A stretch of 64,000 nt of DNA from Streptomyces sp. Q6 (lineage in GTDB: Bacteria > Actinomycetota > Actinomycetes > Streptomycetales > Streptomycetaceae): assembly GCF_036967205.1 (NCBI RefSeq), contig NZ_CP146022.1:3782001-3846000 (forward strand), in the 5' to 3' direction. The notes below the pieces were generated by a model that was not told where the DNA came from, did not search any database, and saw only the letters and a program-made list of their open reading frames with translations. Below, piece after piece: positions 1 to 7,807 of this stretch. The stretch's first letter is position 1. Each line of letters starts with the position of its first letter. The position numbers were made by a program, and so were the translations under genes.

Positions 1-1155
1 GCGGGCTGGGCCGTGCGGTCCGCCGACGCGGACGAGGTGCAGGGCCGGATTCTCGCGGCGATGCACGCGCCGGGCCGGCAGGTCAACGAGTTCGCGCTCG
101 TCACCAAGGACGGCGGCCGGATCCTCGTCCGCACCCAGTCCGCCGCCGTGCGCGGCCCCGACGGGAAGCCCGCGGGGGTGTACTGCGCCTTCAGCGAGGT
201 GCACACGCAGATCGACCTGGAGCGGTCGATCGCGCTGAGCGAGGCCCTGTTCGAGGACGCGGCGTGGGGGGTCGTGCTGGTCGACGCCGACCTGCGCCCC
301 GCGGTGGTCAACGCGCACGCGGCGCGGGCCCTCGGCTCCGGGCGCACCGCCGTACTGGGGCGCCCGCTGGGGGACTTGATCGCGCAGGGCGTCGAGGAAC
401 TGGAGAGCGCGCTGGCGCACGTGCTGGCGGAGGGCGCTCCGCCGTCGCCGATGGAGGTGTGGGTCACGCTGCGGCTGCCGGAGGGCCGGCAGGAGCGGCG
501 GTGCTGGCGGAGCGGGTTCGTGCGCCTGGCCTCGCCGTTGACGGAGGAGCCGGTACCGCTCGGCGTCGGCTGGCTCTTCCAGGACGTGACCGAGGCGAAG
601 CAGTCGGAGCAGGAGGCGGCTCAACTCCGTTTCCGTGGGCTCCAGTTGCATCGGGCGGCGCGGGCCGCCGCGGAGTGCGAGGACCCGGCCGAGGCGGCGA
701 CGGTGCATCTGGACTTCGCGCTGGCCGGGTTCGCCGACCACGCGCTGATCGACCTGGTGACGGACGAGGAGCCGCTGCGTCTGGTGCGGGCCGCCGCGAC
801 GCCCTCGGGGGCGCCCGGCGCGAGTCTGCTGCTGATGCGGGGCGCGCTGCCCGTGCGGTACACCGAGGGGCATCCGGCGTTGCAGTGCGTGGCGCGGGCC
901 GGTTCCGTACGGGCCGCCGCCGCGGACGGGACCGCGGCGGCGACCTGGGCGGCGGACCGGCAGTGGCCCGAGGGCTCCGTGTTCGGGCTGTGCGCGGTGC
1001 TGCGCAGCCGGGGACGGACGCTCGGGGTGGTGACGTTCCTGCGCGGGGCGAGCCGGGCCGCGTTCGAGCGCGGGGACGCGACGTACGCGGAGAGTGTCGC
1101 CGTGCGGATCGCGGCCGCGGTGGACCTGGCGCTGGTGACGTCGCCCGGCCGCTGA
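1..1155 (+). CDS. PAS/PAS/GAF sensory protein, 5' end outside window
   Basis: The frame is open from the first base, so the true start lies upstream of the window; the first in-window start codon is a GTG at 13. The visible 384 residues hold the end of one PAS domain, a second PAS-like segment (roughly residues 75-195 from the GTG, ending in the typical FQDVTEAK linker) and a C-terminal GAF-like domain (about 215-370). Such proteins sense small ligands or redox state and usually carry an output domain; here the protein stops after the GAF domain, so any output domain would have to be N-terminal. The role is unknown. It is convergent with the SIS gene, 19 bases away. Confidence 0.75.
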   Translation, partial: AGWAVRSADADEVQGRILAAMHAPGRQVNEFALVTKDGGRILVRTQSAAVRGPDGKPAGVYCAFSEVHTQIDLERSIALSEALFEDAAWGVVLVDADLRPAVVNAHAARALGSGRTAVLGRPLGDLIAQGVEELESALAHVLAEGAPPSPMEVWVTLRLPEGRQERRCWRSGFVRLASPLTEEPVPLGVGWLFQDVTEAKQSEQEAAQLRFRGLQLHRAARAAAECEDPAEAATVHLDFALAGFADHALIDLVTDEEPLRLVRAAATPSGAPGASLLLMRGALPVRYTEGHPALQCVARAGSVRAAAADGTAAATWAADRQWPEGSVFGLCAVLRSRGRTLGVVTFLRGASRAAFERGDATYAESVAVRIAAAVDLALVTSPGR

Positions 1156-1174
1156 GCGTCCGCCCGCGAGGGGC

Positions 1175-1945
1175 TCAGCGGCGGTAGAAGATGCGGTCGG
1201 CGTACTCGTCGAAGACCCGGTCGTTCCACGCGAGGCCGCCGTCCACGTTCCCGGAGCGCAGCAGCGGGGGCTGGATGCCGCGGTCGGCGAGGGTGGCGGC
1301 GCAGGTGGCCAGGGTGGACTGCATCAGGGCGCTGGTGGTGACGGTGGAGGCCGAGGCGAAGGGCGCGTCGACACCCTCGTAGGAGAGCTCCGCGTCGCCG
1401 ACGTCGATCTTCGAGTCGAGGACGACGTCGCAGTGGTCGCGCAGGTACGTGCCGGAGGAGTGCCGGGACTTCGGGGCGTCGGGTCCTGTGGCGTAGGCGA
1501 GGGAGGTCACGCCGATGACTTTCATCCCGAGGGCGCGGGCGGCCATGGCCATCTCCACGGGCAGGGCGTTGCGGCCGGAGAGGGAGATGATCACCAGCGC
1601 GTCACCGGCCCGCGCGGGGCTGGAGTGGAGGACCGCCGTGGCGAGGCCGTCGACCCGCTCCAGGGCGGAGCCGAGGGTGGCCGGCATGACGTCGACGCCG
1701 ACGGCGCCGGGCACGGCGAGCAGGTTCATCAGGGCGAGGCTGCCGGCGCGGTAGACGACGTCCTGCGCGGCGAGCGAGGAGTGACCGGCGCCGAACGCGA
1801 AGAGGCGGCCACCCGCGGCGACGGTGTCGGCGAGCAGCTCGCCCGCGGCGGCGACGGTGTCCAGCTCCTCGTCGCGGACCCGCTGGAGCAGGGCGATCGC
1901 GGCGTCGAGGTACTGCGCGGCCGGCGTGCTGGTGCGGTCGGTCAT
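1175..1945 (-). CDS. nagS: SIS-domain phosphosugar protein (UPF0309; NagS-like)
   Basis: 256 residues with a single SIS (sugar isomerase) fold: a phosphate-binding loop around FGAGHSS (about residue 51-57) and a second one at IISLSGRN (about 118-125). The family is UPF0309. From memory, the homologue beside dmdR1 in S. coelicolor (SCO4393) was described as NagS, which dehydrates N-acetylglucosamine-6-phosphate to a toxic chromogen; I base the symbol on family and gene order, not on a search. It is divergent from dmdR1, and a DasR-like element lies upstream of its start, which fits control by amino sugars. The substrate is an inference. Confidence 0.75.
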   Translation of the reverse strand: MTDRTSTPAAQYLDAAIALLQRVRDEELDTVAAAGELLADTVAAGGRLFAFGAGHSSLAAQDVVYRAGSLALMNLLAVPGAVGVDVMPATLGSALERVDGLATAVLHSSPARAGDALVIISLSGRNALPVEMAMAARALGMKVIGVTSLAYATGPDAPKSRHSSGTYLRDHCDVVLDSKIDVGDAELSYEGVDAPFASASTVTTSALMQSTLATCAATLADRGIQPPLLRSGNVDGGLAWNDRVFDEYADRIFYRR

Positions 1946-1993
1946 CGGCGTGGCCCCTCGGATCCTGTGGGTCGTGACGCTCTGTGTCGCGGA

Positions 1994-2848
1994 TCACCGT
2001 GCGGTCTGGACCAGGGCCCTGTCAATACGGTCCGGGGCCGCGTCGGGGCGCGCTTTCCCTGGCGCGGCACGGTTGTCAGCGGTATGCGTCAGAATTGGGG
2101 GCAGGGCCAGCGCACGAGCGACGCGGTGAGCGAGCAGACGCTGCCGCGGAGCCAGAGAGCTACACGAGGGGCACGTATGTCCGGATTGATCGACACCACG
2201 GAGATGTACCTCCGCACCATCCTCGAGCTCGAGGAGGAAGGTGTGGTCCCCATGCGCGCCCGGATCGCCGAGCGGCTCGACCAGAGCGGTCCGACGGTCT
2301 CGCAGACCGTGGCCCGTATGGAGCGGGACGGCCTGGTGGCCGTGGCCGCCGACCGGCACCTGGAGCTGACGGACGAGGGGCGCCGCCTCGCCACCCGCGT
2401 GATGCGCAAGCACCGGCTCGCCGAGTGTCTGCTCGTGGACGTGATCGGCCTGGAGTGGGAGCAGGTGCACGCCGAGGCCTGCCGCTGGGAGCACGTGATG
2501 AGCGAGGCCGTGGAGCGCCGCGTCCTCGAACTGCTCCGTCACCCGACGGAGTCGCCGTACGGGAACCCGATCCCGGGTCTGGAGGAGCTGGGCGAGAAGG
2601 ACGGGGCGGACCCCTTCCTCGACGAGGGCATGGTCTCGCTCGCCGAGCTGGACGCGGGGACGGACGGCAAGACGGTCGTCGTACGGCGCATCGGTGAGCC
2701 GATCCAGACGGACGCGCAGTTGATGTACACGCTGCGCCGGGCGGGCGTGCAGCCCGGTTCGGTGGTCAGCGTGACGCAGTCGCCGGGCGGGGTCCTGGTG
2801 GGCAGCAGCGGCGAGGCGGCCGAGCTGGAGGCGGACGTGGCGTCGCAC
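1994..2848 (-). CDS. adm: Long antisense ORF covering dmdR1 (Adm-like)
   Basis: A 284-codon open frame starting at a GTG (2848) runs antiparallel through the whole of dmdR1. In S. coelicolor an overlapping antiparallel gene, adm, has been reported to encode proteins that influence siderophore and antibiotic production; this frame sits in the same place. The product is His-, Arg- and Leu-rich with no domain I recognise. Its codon boundaries coincide with those of dmdR1, a register in which high-GC genes often leave the reverse strand open by chance because TTA, CTA and TCA codons are rare. I therefore list it as possible only. Confidence 0.3.
   Translation of the reverse strand: MRRHVRLQLGRLAAAAHQDPARRLRHADHRTGLHARPAQRVHQLRVRLDRLTDAPYDDRLAVRPRVQLGERDHALVEEGVRPVLLAQLLQTRDRVPVRRLRRVTEQFEDAALHGLAHHVLPAAGLGVHLLPLQADHVHEQTLGEPVLAHHAGGEAAPLVRQLQVPVGGHGHQAVPLHTGHGLRDRRTALVEPLGDPGAHGDHTFLLELEDGAEVHLRGVDQSGHTCPSCSSLAPRQRLLAHRVARALALPPILTHTADNRAAPGKARPDAAPDRIDRALVQTAR
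2000..2015. promoter_or_regulatory. Candidate DasR-responsive element (dre)
   Basis: The core GGTCTGGACCAG at 2003-2014 is palindromic (GGTC-TG-GACC) and matches the dre core (ACTGGTCTAGACCAST) in 10 of 11 central positions; the left flank matches poorly. It lies 55 bases upstream of the SIS gene and about 160 upstream of dmdR1. DasR is the GntR-type repressor of amino-sugar genes in Streptomyces. Confidence 0.5.
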
Positions 2849-2869
2849 GTGTTCGTGGCCAAGCGCTGA
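2177..2869 (+). CDS. dmdR1: DtxR/IdeR-family iron repressor DmdR1
   Basis: 230 residues, the full family length. An N-terminal winged helix (about 4-65) is followed by the dimerisation domain and a C-terminal SH3-like FeoA domain (about 150-228). The metal ligands sit at the canonical DtxR numbers: Met10, Cys102, Glu105, His106 for the primary site and His79, Glu83, His98 for the ancillary site. With Fe(II) it represses siderophore and iron-uptake genes by binding iron boxes; a candidate box lies at 50793 in front of the ABC transporter of this window. The ATG at 2177 is chosen because it has a GAGGGG ribosome site and starts the conserved family N-terminus. Beside the SIS gene the order matches S. 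coelicolor SCO4393-SCO4394. Confidence 0.92.
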   Translation: MSGLIDTTEMYLRTILELEEEGVVPMRARIAERLDQSGPTVSQTVARMERDGLVAVAADRHLELTDEGRRLATRVMRKHRLAECLLVDVIGLEWEQVHAEACRWEHVMSEAVERRVLELLRHPTESPYGNPIPGLEELGEKDGADPFLDEGMVSLAELDAGTDGKTVVVRRIGEPIQTDAQLMYTLRRAGVQPGSVVSVTQSPGGVLVGSSGEAAELEADVASHVFVAKR

Positions 2870-2876
2870 CCCCGTC

Positions 2877-2905
2877 TGACGTCCGTCGTTCCCTGACGGG
2901 CGTCA
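2877..2905 (+). terminator. Stem-loop after dmdR1
   Basis: Eleven-base arms at 2877-2887 and 2895-2905 pair with one G-U, loop of seven, starting seven bases after the dmdR1 stop. There is no U tract, as is common for streptomycete terminators. Confidence 0.55.
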
Positions 2906-3103
2906 ACTGCTGTGGTGCGCGGGAAAGTTGAACTATCTCGGTGTATCCGGCACGTTCGCACAGAAAGCAAGATTCACTGTGCGGAATCGCAGCGGTCGGG
3001 CGCTTTGCGTGCCAGGCTGTCGCGTGAGGCATATGACCGGAGGGGGCCAGCGATGGACCGGCCGTTCGGGGTGCGACGCAGGCGGGGGCCACAGACAGCA
3101 GAG

Positions 3104-3131
3104 GGCCCCGGCGCCTTGCGGCGCCGGGGCC
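3104..3131 (+). terminator. Perfect 12-bp GC hairpin (terminator or attenuator)
   Basis: Arms 3104-3115 and 3120-3131 are perfectly complementary with a TTGC loop. It follows a good ribosome site and short ORF start at 3052 and lies 236 bases before the hydrolase start, so it could attenuate read-through into that gene. Confidence 0.5.
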
Positions 3132-3367
3132 TGTCCTCCCCTGTTCCGACCCGGAGCCCCGAGCTCCCAGGGTCGATCCCCTCGGACCGTTTTCCCCGAG
3201 CGGTCCGCCTCCCGCTGAAGAGATCCCCTCGGCGGCGCCGGTCATTCCTTGAGCGTTGTCACTCGTACGAGGGGTGTTGCCGGAGAGCACCACGCTTTCG
3301 AAAAAGGGTTCGATAGCGTGCGCGGGTACGCGACTGCAGGCGCGACCACAAGGGGGTGCCAGGGCCT

Positions 3368-4231
3368 ATGGCACGGCGCATCGACGTGACCGGAGCGGGC
3401 GGGGTCCGCCTGGCGGCCTGGGAGTTCGCCGACCCGCCCAAGACGGGCGAGGCGGGCCGCTCGCCAGGGGTCCTGTTATTGCACGGCCTGATGGGCCGGG
3501 CGTCCCATTGGGCCGGCACGGCGCGCTGGCTCGCCGAGCGGCACCGCGCAGTGGCGCTCGACCAGCGCGGGCACGGCCAGAGCGACAAGCCTCCGCAGGG
3601 CCCCTTCGACCGCGAGGCGTACGTGCTCGACGCGGAGGCGGCGCTGGTGCAGCTGGGGCTGGAGCCGGCCGTGCTGATCGGGCACTCGATGGGCGCGCTG
3701 ACCGCCTGGCAGCTGGCCGCGCGCCGACCCGACCTCGTCCGGGGCCTGGTGATCTGCGACATGCGGGCCTCGGCGCTCGGCGCCGCCTCCCAGCGGGAGT
3801 GGGAGGACTGGTTCAAGGCGTGGCCGCTGCCGTTCGCGACGCTGGCCGACGTCCGGAAGTGGTTCGGCGAGGACGACCCGTGGGTGGAGCGGCCCAATCC
3901 GGCGCGGGGCGAGTTCTACGCGGAGGTCATGACCGAGTCCACGGACGGCTGGCGTCCGGTGTTCTCCCGGCGCCAGATGCTGGCGGCCCGGTCGACGTGG
4001 GTCTACGACGCGCACTGGGAGGAGCTCTCCGCCGTGCAGTGCCCGTCGCTGGTGGTGCGGGGGCTCGACGGGGAGCTGGGCCGGGCGGAGGCGCAGGAGA
4101 TGGTCCGGGTGCTGCCGCGCGGGCAGTACGCGGAGGTGGCCGACGCGGGGCATCTCGTGCACTACGACCAGCCGGAGGCCTGGCGGGCGGCGATCGAACC
4201 GTTCCTGGACGGGGTGCTGGCCGAGCTCTAG
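3368..4231 (+). CDS. Alpha/beta hydrolase with a TTA codon
   Basis: 287 residues with the complete alpha/beta-hydrolase fold: oxyanion segment HGLMG at 39-43, nucleophile elbow GHSMG with Ser107, and a C-terminal AGHLVHYD histidine near 262. The substrate cannot be read from sequence. Leu37 is encoded by TTA (3476-3478), the only in-frame TTA I found in this window; in Streptomyces such codons need the bldA tRNA, so translation may be limited to late growth. The ATG at 3368 is preferred over an upstream in-frame GTG at 3356 because AAGGGGG (3349-3355) would abut that GTG. The gene is convergent with pdxH. Confidence 0.85.
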   Translation: MARRIDVTGAGGVRLAAWEFADPPKTGEAGRSPGVLLLHGLMGRASHWAGTARWLAERHRAVALDQRGHGQSDKPPQGPFDREAYVLDAEAALVQLGLEPAVLIGHSMGALTAWQLAARRPDLVRGLVICDMRASALGAASQREWEDWFKAWPLPFATLADVRKWFGEDDPWVERPNPARGEFYAEVMTESTDGWRPVFSRRQMLAARSTWVYDAHWEELSAVQCPSLVVRGLDGELGRAEAQEMVRVLPRGQYAEVADAGHLVHYDQPEAWRAAIEPFLDGVLAEL

Positions 4232-4295
4232 CGGGGCCGGGCCGGTCGCGCGGGTCCCCGCGCCCCTGGAGGCGTGCGCCGCGCGCCCGTCCCCC

Positions 4296-4982
4296 TCAGG
4301 GGCTGAGGCGCTCCACCCGCCAGCCCGGGTCCGCGCGGACGTAGCGCAGGCGGTCGTGGAGGCGGTTCTCCCTGCCCTGCCAGAACTCGACCGTGCGGGG
4401 CGTGATCCGGAAACCGCCCCAGTGCGGCGGCACGGGGACCGTCGAGCCGGGCGGGTGACGGCGGGCCAACTCCTCGTACGCCGTGTCGAGTTCGGTCCGT
4501 GACGCGAGCACGGACGACTGCGCGCTGGCCCACGCCCCGAGCTGCGACCCGTACGGCCGGGAGTGGAAGTACTCCTCGGTCTCCTGCCGTGACGTGCGCG
4601 CCGCCGTCCCCGTGACGAGGACCTGCCGGCTCGCCGGGTGCCAGGGGAACAGGAGCGCGATGTGCGGGTTCGCCCCGAGGTCCTGGGCCTTGCGGGAGCC
4701 GTAGTTGGTGTAGAAGACGAAGCCCTCGTCGTCGTACGACTTGAGCAGCACCGTGCGGGAGCTGGGGCGGCCCTCGGCGTCGGCCGTGGAGACGACCATG
4801 GCGTTCGGCTCGGGCAGCGCGGAACCGGGTGCCGCCGCCTGCTTGAACCAGCGGGTGAACTGTTCCATCGGATGCGGGGCGAGATCGGACTCCAGGAGGC
4901 CGCCGTCGTGCGTGCGGTACTGCTCGCGCATGGCGGCGGGGTCGGGCTGCGGGTCCGGCTCGGGACTCTCGTGGGCGCTCAC
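4296..4982 (-). CDS. pdxH: Pyridoxamine 5'-phosphate oxidase
   Basis: 228 residues, typical PdxH length. FMN-dependent oxidation of pyridoxine/pyridoxamine 5'-phosphate to PLP, the last salvage step of vitamin B6, in the cytoplasm. The FMN- and PLP-binding signatures are present: [19 protein letters not shown], the [13 protein letters not shown] segment and the C-terminal [10 protein letters not shown] motif. The GTG at 4982 begins a natural N-terminus ([10 protein letters not shown]). It diverges from citA across 260 bases holding a palindrome. Confidence 0.93.
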   Translation of the reverse strand: MSAHESPEPDPQPDPAAMREQYRTHDGGLLESDLAPHPMEQFTRWFKQAAAPGSALPEPNAMVVSTADAEGRPSSRTVLLKSYDDEGFVFYTNYGSRKAQDLGANPHIALLFPWHPASRQVLVTGTAARTSRQETEEYFHSRPYGSQLGAWASAQSSVLASRTELDTAYEELARRHPPGSTVPVPPHWGGFRITPRTVEFWQGRENRLHDRLRYVRADPGWRVERLSP

Positions 4983-5032
4983 GGCGTCATCCTGCCGGAC
5001 GGAGGGCCCGCGGCAAACACGGAGTGAAACGT

Positions 5033-5045
5033 GGCACTCAGTGCC
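5033..5045. promoter_or_regulatory. Palindrome GGCACT-C-AGTGCC between pdxH and citA
   Basis: Perfect 6-base arms around one base; a further GTGGCAC half site lies at 5062-5068. Its position, 51 bases upstream of the pdxH start, suggests an operator. The cognate regulator is not evident. Confidence 0.4.
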
Positions 5046-5242
5046 GCAAACTCTCGCCAAGTGTGGCACCGAGGGCTATCTTCCAGATGCCGAAACGGTT
5101 GAGCGTGATGCCGTACGGGGCATCACGGGTGTGACCGACCCGGAGCGCGAGTCAGTGCGGGTCCGTGCGCGTCAGCACGGAACGCAGCACGAGCCGCCGC
5201 GCATCCGCCCCCAGCAGTCCACGCCTCAAGAGGAGCCGCCTG

Positions 5243-6355
5243 ATGTCCGACTTCGACCCCGGCTTTGTCCCTGGCCTCGAAGGAGTCGTCGCGTTCGAGA
5301 CGGAGATCGCCGAACCGGACAAGGAGGGCGGCGCCCTGCGGTACCGGGGCGTCGACATCGAGGATCTGGTCGGCCATGTGTCGTTCGGGAACGTGTGGGG
5401 GCTGCTGGTCGACGGCGCCTTCAACCCCGGGCTGCCGCCGGCCGAGCCGTTCCCGATCCCCGTCCACTCCGGCGACATCCGGGTCGACGTGCAGTCCGCG
5501 CTCGCCATGCTCGCCCCCGTGTGGGGCCTCAAACCGCTGCTCGACATCGACGAGAAGCAGGCCCGCGACGATCTGGCCCGCGCCGCCGTCATGGCCCTGT
5601 CGTACGTCGCCCAGTCGGCTCGCGGTCAGGGCCTGCCGATGGTGCCGCAGAGCGAGATCGACAAGGCGGGGACGGTCGTCGAGCGGTTCATGAAGCGCTG
5701 GCGCGGCGAGCCGGACCCGAAGCACGTCGCGGCCGTCGACGCGTACTGGACCTCCGCCGCCGAGCACGGCATGAACGCGTCCACCTTCACGGCCCGCGTG
5801 ATCGCCTCCACCGGCGCCGACGTGGCGGCCGCCCTGTCCGGTGCCGTCGGCGCCATGTCCGGGCCGCTACACGGCGGCGCCCCGTCCCGCGTCCTCGGCA
5901 TGATCGAGGAGATCGAGCGGACCGGCGACGCCGACGCGTACGTCCGCAAGGCGCTCGACAAGGGCGAGCGGCTGATGGGCTTCGGGCACCGGGTGTACCG
6001 GGCCGAGGACCCGCGGGCGCGCGTCCTGCGCCGCACGGCCCGCGAGTTGGGGGCCCCGCGCTTCGAGGTGGCCGAGGCCCTGGAGAAGGCCGCGCTCGCC
6101 GAGCTGCACGCGCGCAGGCCCGACCGGGTGCTCGCCACGAACGTGGAGTTCTGGGCGGCGATCGTGCTCGACTTCGCCGAGGTACCGGCGCACATGTTCA
6201 CGTCGATGTTCACGTGCGCCCGTACGGCGGGGTGGTCGGCGCACATCCTGGAGCAGAAGCGCACGGGCCGCCTCGTGCGTCCCTCGGCCCGGTACACGGG
6301 CCCCTCGTCGCGGCCGCCGCGGGAGATCGAGGGGTACGCGGACATCTCGCACTAG
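5243..6355 (+). CDS. citA: Citrate synthase (short, class 2-like)
   Basis: 370 residues, the length of the smaller actinobacterial citrate synthases, which condense oxaloacetate and acetyl-CoA at the entry of the TCA cycle. The family signature with the catalytic histidine, GFGHRVYR, is near residue 249, preceded by SGPLHGGAPSRV; the C-terminal FTSMFTCARTAGWSAHI block holds the conserved arginine. The ATG at 5243 has an AGAGGAG ribosome site eight bases upstream. A 2-methylcitrate activity cannot be excluded. It ends 86 bases before a bidirectional terminator. Confidence 0.9.
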   Translation: MSDFDPGFVPGLEGVVAFETEIAEPDKEGGALRYRGVDIEDLVGHVSFGNVWGLLVDGAFNPGLPPAEPFPIPVHSGDIRVDVQSALAMLAPVWGLKPLLDIDEKQARDDLARAAVMALSYVAQSARGQGLPMVPQSEIDKAGTVVERFMKRWRGEPDPKHVAAVDAYWTSAAEHGMNASTFTARVIASTGADVAAALSGAVGAMSGPLHGGAPSRVLGMIEEIERTGDADAYVRKALDKGERLMGFGHRVYRAEDPRARVLRRTARELGAPRFEVAEALEKAALAELHARRPDRVLATNVEFWAAIVLDFAEVPAHMFTSMFTCARTAGWSAHILEQKRTGRLVRPSARYTGPSSRPPREIEGYADISH

Positions 6356-6441
6356 CGCCTGCCGGACGGCCGGGCACGGGGCGCCGCCGCTCCTCGGACC
6401 CGTCGGCGACTCCTCGCTCCCGGCCCGCCGGGTGGGGTGTG

Positions 6442-6488
6442 TTCAGAAAAATGTCGCACGCGGCGCCCGCGTGCGACATTTTTCTGAA
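6442..6488. terminator. Bidirectional terminator, perfect 22-bp stem
   Basis: Arms 6442-6463 and 6467-6488 are perfectly complementary with a 3-base loop. Each arm has a GC-rich inner part and an outer AAAAAT or ATTTTT run, so both strands produce a stem ending in U residues. It lies between convergent citA and the zinc-ribbon gene. Confidence 0.9.
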
Positions 6489-6537
6489 GGGGGTACCTCC
6501 TCCAGCGCGGCTCGCCCGGGGGCGCCCGCGACGCGGG

Positions 6538-7128
6538 CTACAGCTTGCCCTCGATGTGGACCACCCGGTGTCCCCCGAGCCGCTCCGCGAGTTCGCTCAC
6601 GAAGGCGTCCGTCAGCCGCGGCCAGTTCCAGAACTCGAAGCCCAGGCAGCCGAACGCGAAGTAGTCGTCGGCCCACTGCCACTCGCGCAGCGGGACCGGT
6701 GTCGCGCACCGGGGGCAGGTGATGTCCGCCGCGCCCGTCTCGTACCACTGCGTGATGGCCGCGCCGAAGGGCTCCCAGGCGTCGTCGATCGGCTCCCAGT
6801 TGTCGGTGACGAGGCGTATGCGGGTGGCGCAGCGGGGGCAGCTCACCGCCTGGGGTTCGCCCTGGCCGCCGTCGAAGACCGTGCGGCCGGTCTCCACGTC
6901 AAGGCCGCAGGTCCACAACCGCGTCCACTCCGTCGTCACGGGGGCCTCGATGACCTCGTCGACGTGGGGTCCCGGGCGGTGGCCGGTCTCCGCGCCCAGG
7001 ACGCAGTCGTCCTCCTCGGCCACGACGACGCCGCGCTCGATCAGCCAGCGCTTGATCTCGGCACCGAGCCGCCCGGCGTCCTCCTCCGTCGCGTCCAGGT
7101 CCACGATCCGCTGGAACCAGTCACCCAT
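6538..7128 (-). CDS. Zinc-ribbon protein of unknown function
   Basis: 196 residues. Two CPRC knuckles (CPRCATRIRL and CPRCATPVPL, about 50 residues apart) should together bind one zinc ion in a rubredoxin- or ribbon-like fold. The N-terminus (GDWFQRIVDLDATEEDA) and the C-terminus are conserved-looking and acidic/aromatic, without signal peptide or membrane segment. I do not recognise a characterised relative. The ATG at 7128 follows a GGAGGGGCGGGGC ribosome site. It stands alone, ended by the bidirectional terminator. Confidence 0.7.
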   Translation of the reverse strand: MGDWFQRIVDLDATEEDAGRLGAEIKRWLIERGVVVAEEDDCVLGAETGHRPGPHVDEVIEAPVTTEWTRLWTCGLDVETGRTVFDGGQGEPQAVSCPRCATRIRLVTDNWEPIDDAWEPFGAAITQWYETGAADITCPRCATPVPLREWQWADDYFAFGCLGFEFWNWPRLTDAFVSELAERLGGHRVVHIEGKL

Positions 7129-7213
7129 GCCCCGCCCCTCCCCTACGCGCCCTTGCCTCAGCACCCTAGGGGCAGCCACTGACAAGGGAACCGGGCGGAC
7201 GGCGGCCCGTGGC

Positions 7214-7807
7214 TCAGCCGAGGGCCCGGTCCACGATCCCCGCCCACTCGGCGACGACGCGCTCCCGGCGGCCCTGGTCGTCGGTCAGCAGGTTGGCGAG
7301 GCCGAGGCCGCGCGCCATGTCGAGGAACCCCTGGACCGTCTCCCTGGCTCCGGGCCGCGACTCGTCCGCACCGAGCAGCTCGACCGCCATTCGGTGTGTC
7401 TCGCGCCCGACCCGTGCCTCCAACTCGGCGACGCGTCCGCCCAGTTGCGGCTCGTTCGACGCGGCCACCCACAGGTGCAGCGCCGCCCGGAACAGCGGCC
7501 CGGTGTAGAGGTCGACGAGCGCCGCCACCGCCTCCGCCCTGCCCTGCGGCCGCAGCCCGCGCAGCGCCACGGAGCGCTCTTCGGCGACGTACTCGACGGC
7601 CGCGGTGAACAGGTCCTCGCGGGTCGGGAAGTGGTGCTGCGCGGCGCCGCGCGAGACGCCGGCGTGCTCGGCGACCACGGAGACCGTGGACCCGGACCAG
7701 CCGCGTGCGGCGAGGCACGCGACGGCCGACTCCAGGAGCTTCTGCCGGGTCGCGCGCGAGCGGTCCTGTTTCGGTGGCGTCGCGGTGCGCGGGGTCACAA
7801 CACCCAT
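7214..7807 (-). CDS. TetR-family regulator of the acyl-CoA operon
   Basis: 197 residues. The N-terminal TetR helix-turn-helix is clear (ATRQKLLESAVACLAARG, then VSVVAEHAGVSRGAAQHHF at about 42-60), followed by an alpha-helical ligand domain. It is the last gene of an eight-gene minus-strand operon and its ATG overlaps the end of the enoyl-CoA hydratase by 13 bases. By position it should sense an acyl-CoA intermediate and bind the CAAGC-N2-GCTTG palindrome at 17351-17370 in front of the first gene. Confidence 0.88.
   Translation of the reverse strand: MGVVTPRTATPPKQDRSRATRQKLLESAVACLAARGWSGSTVSVVAEHAGVSRGAAQHHFPTREDLFTAAVEYVAEERSVALRGLRPQGRAEAVAALVDLYTGPLFRAALHLWVAASNEPQLGGRVAELEARVGRETHRMAVELLGADESRPGARETVQGFLDMARGLGLANLLTDDQGRRERVVAEWAGIVDRALG

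Larger units (their letters stand above)
2870..3367 (+). other. 498-base region without a convincing gene
   Basis: Besides the stem-loop at 2877 it holds an inverted repeat CGCACAG/CTGTGCG (2957-2963 and 2977-2983), a very stable hairpin at 3104-3131, and an 88-codon frame (ATG 3052 to 3316) with a strong GGAGGGGG ribosome site but an Arg/Pro/Ser-rich product of unrelated composition. It could be a leader of the hydrolase gene, a small RNA, or both. No tRNA-like fold is evident. Confidence 0.5.

Noticed and set aside
3052-3316. 88-codon ORF with a strong ribosome site
   Set aside because: Arg/Pro-rich composition, no conservation visible, and it spans a strong hairpin; treated as part of the noncoding region.
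4741-7182. 813-codon plus-strand ORF over citA and the zinc-ribbon gene
   Set aside because: It runs across two real genes with clear family matches and a terminator; Arg/Pro-rich composition is typical of high-GC shadow frames.
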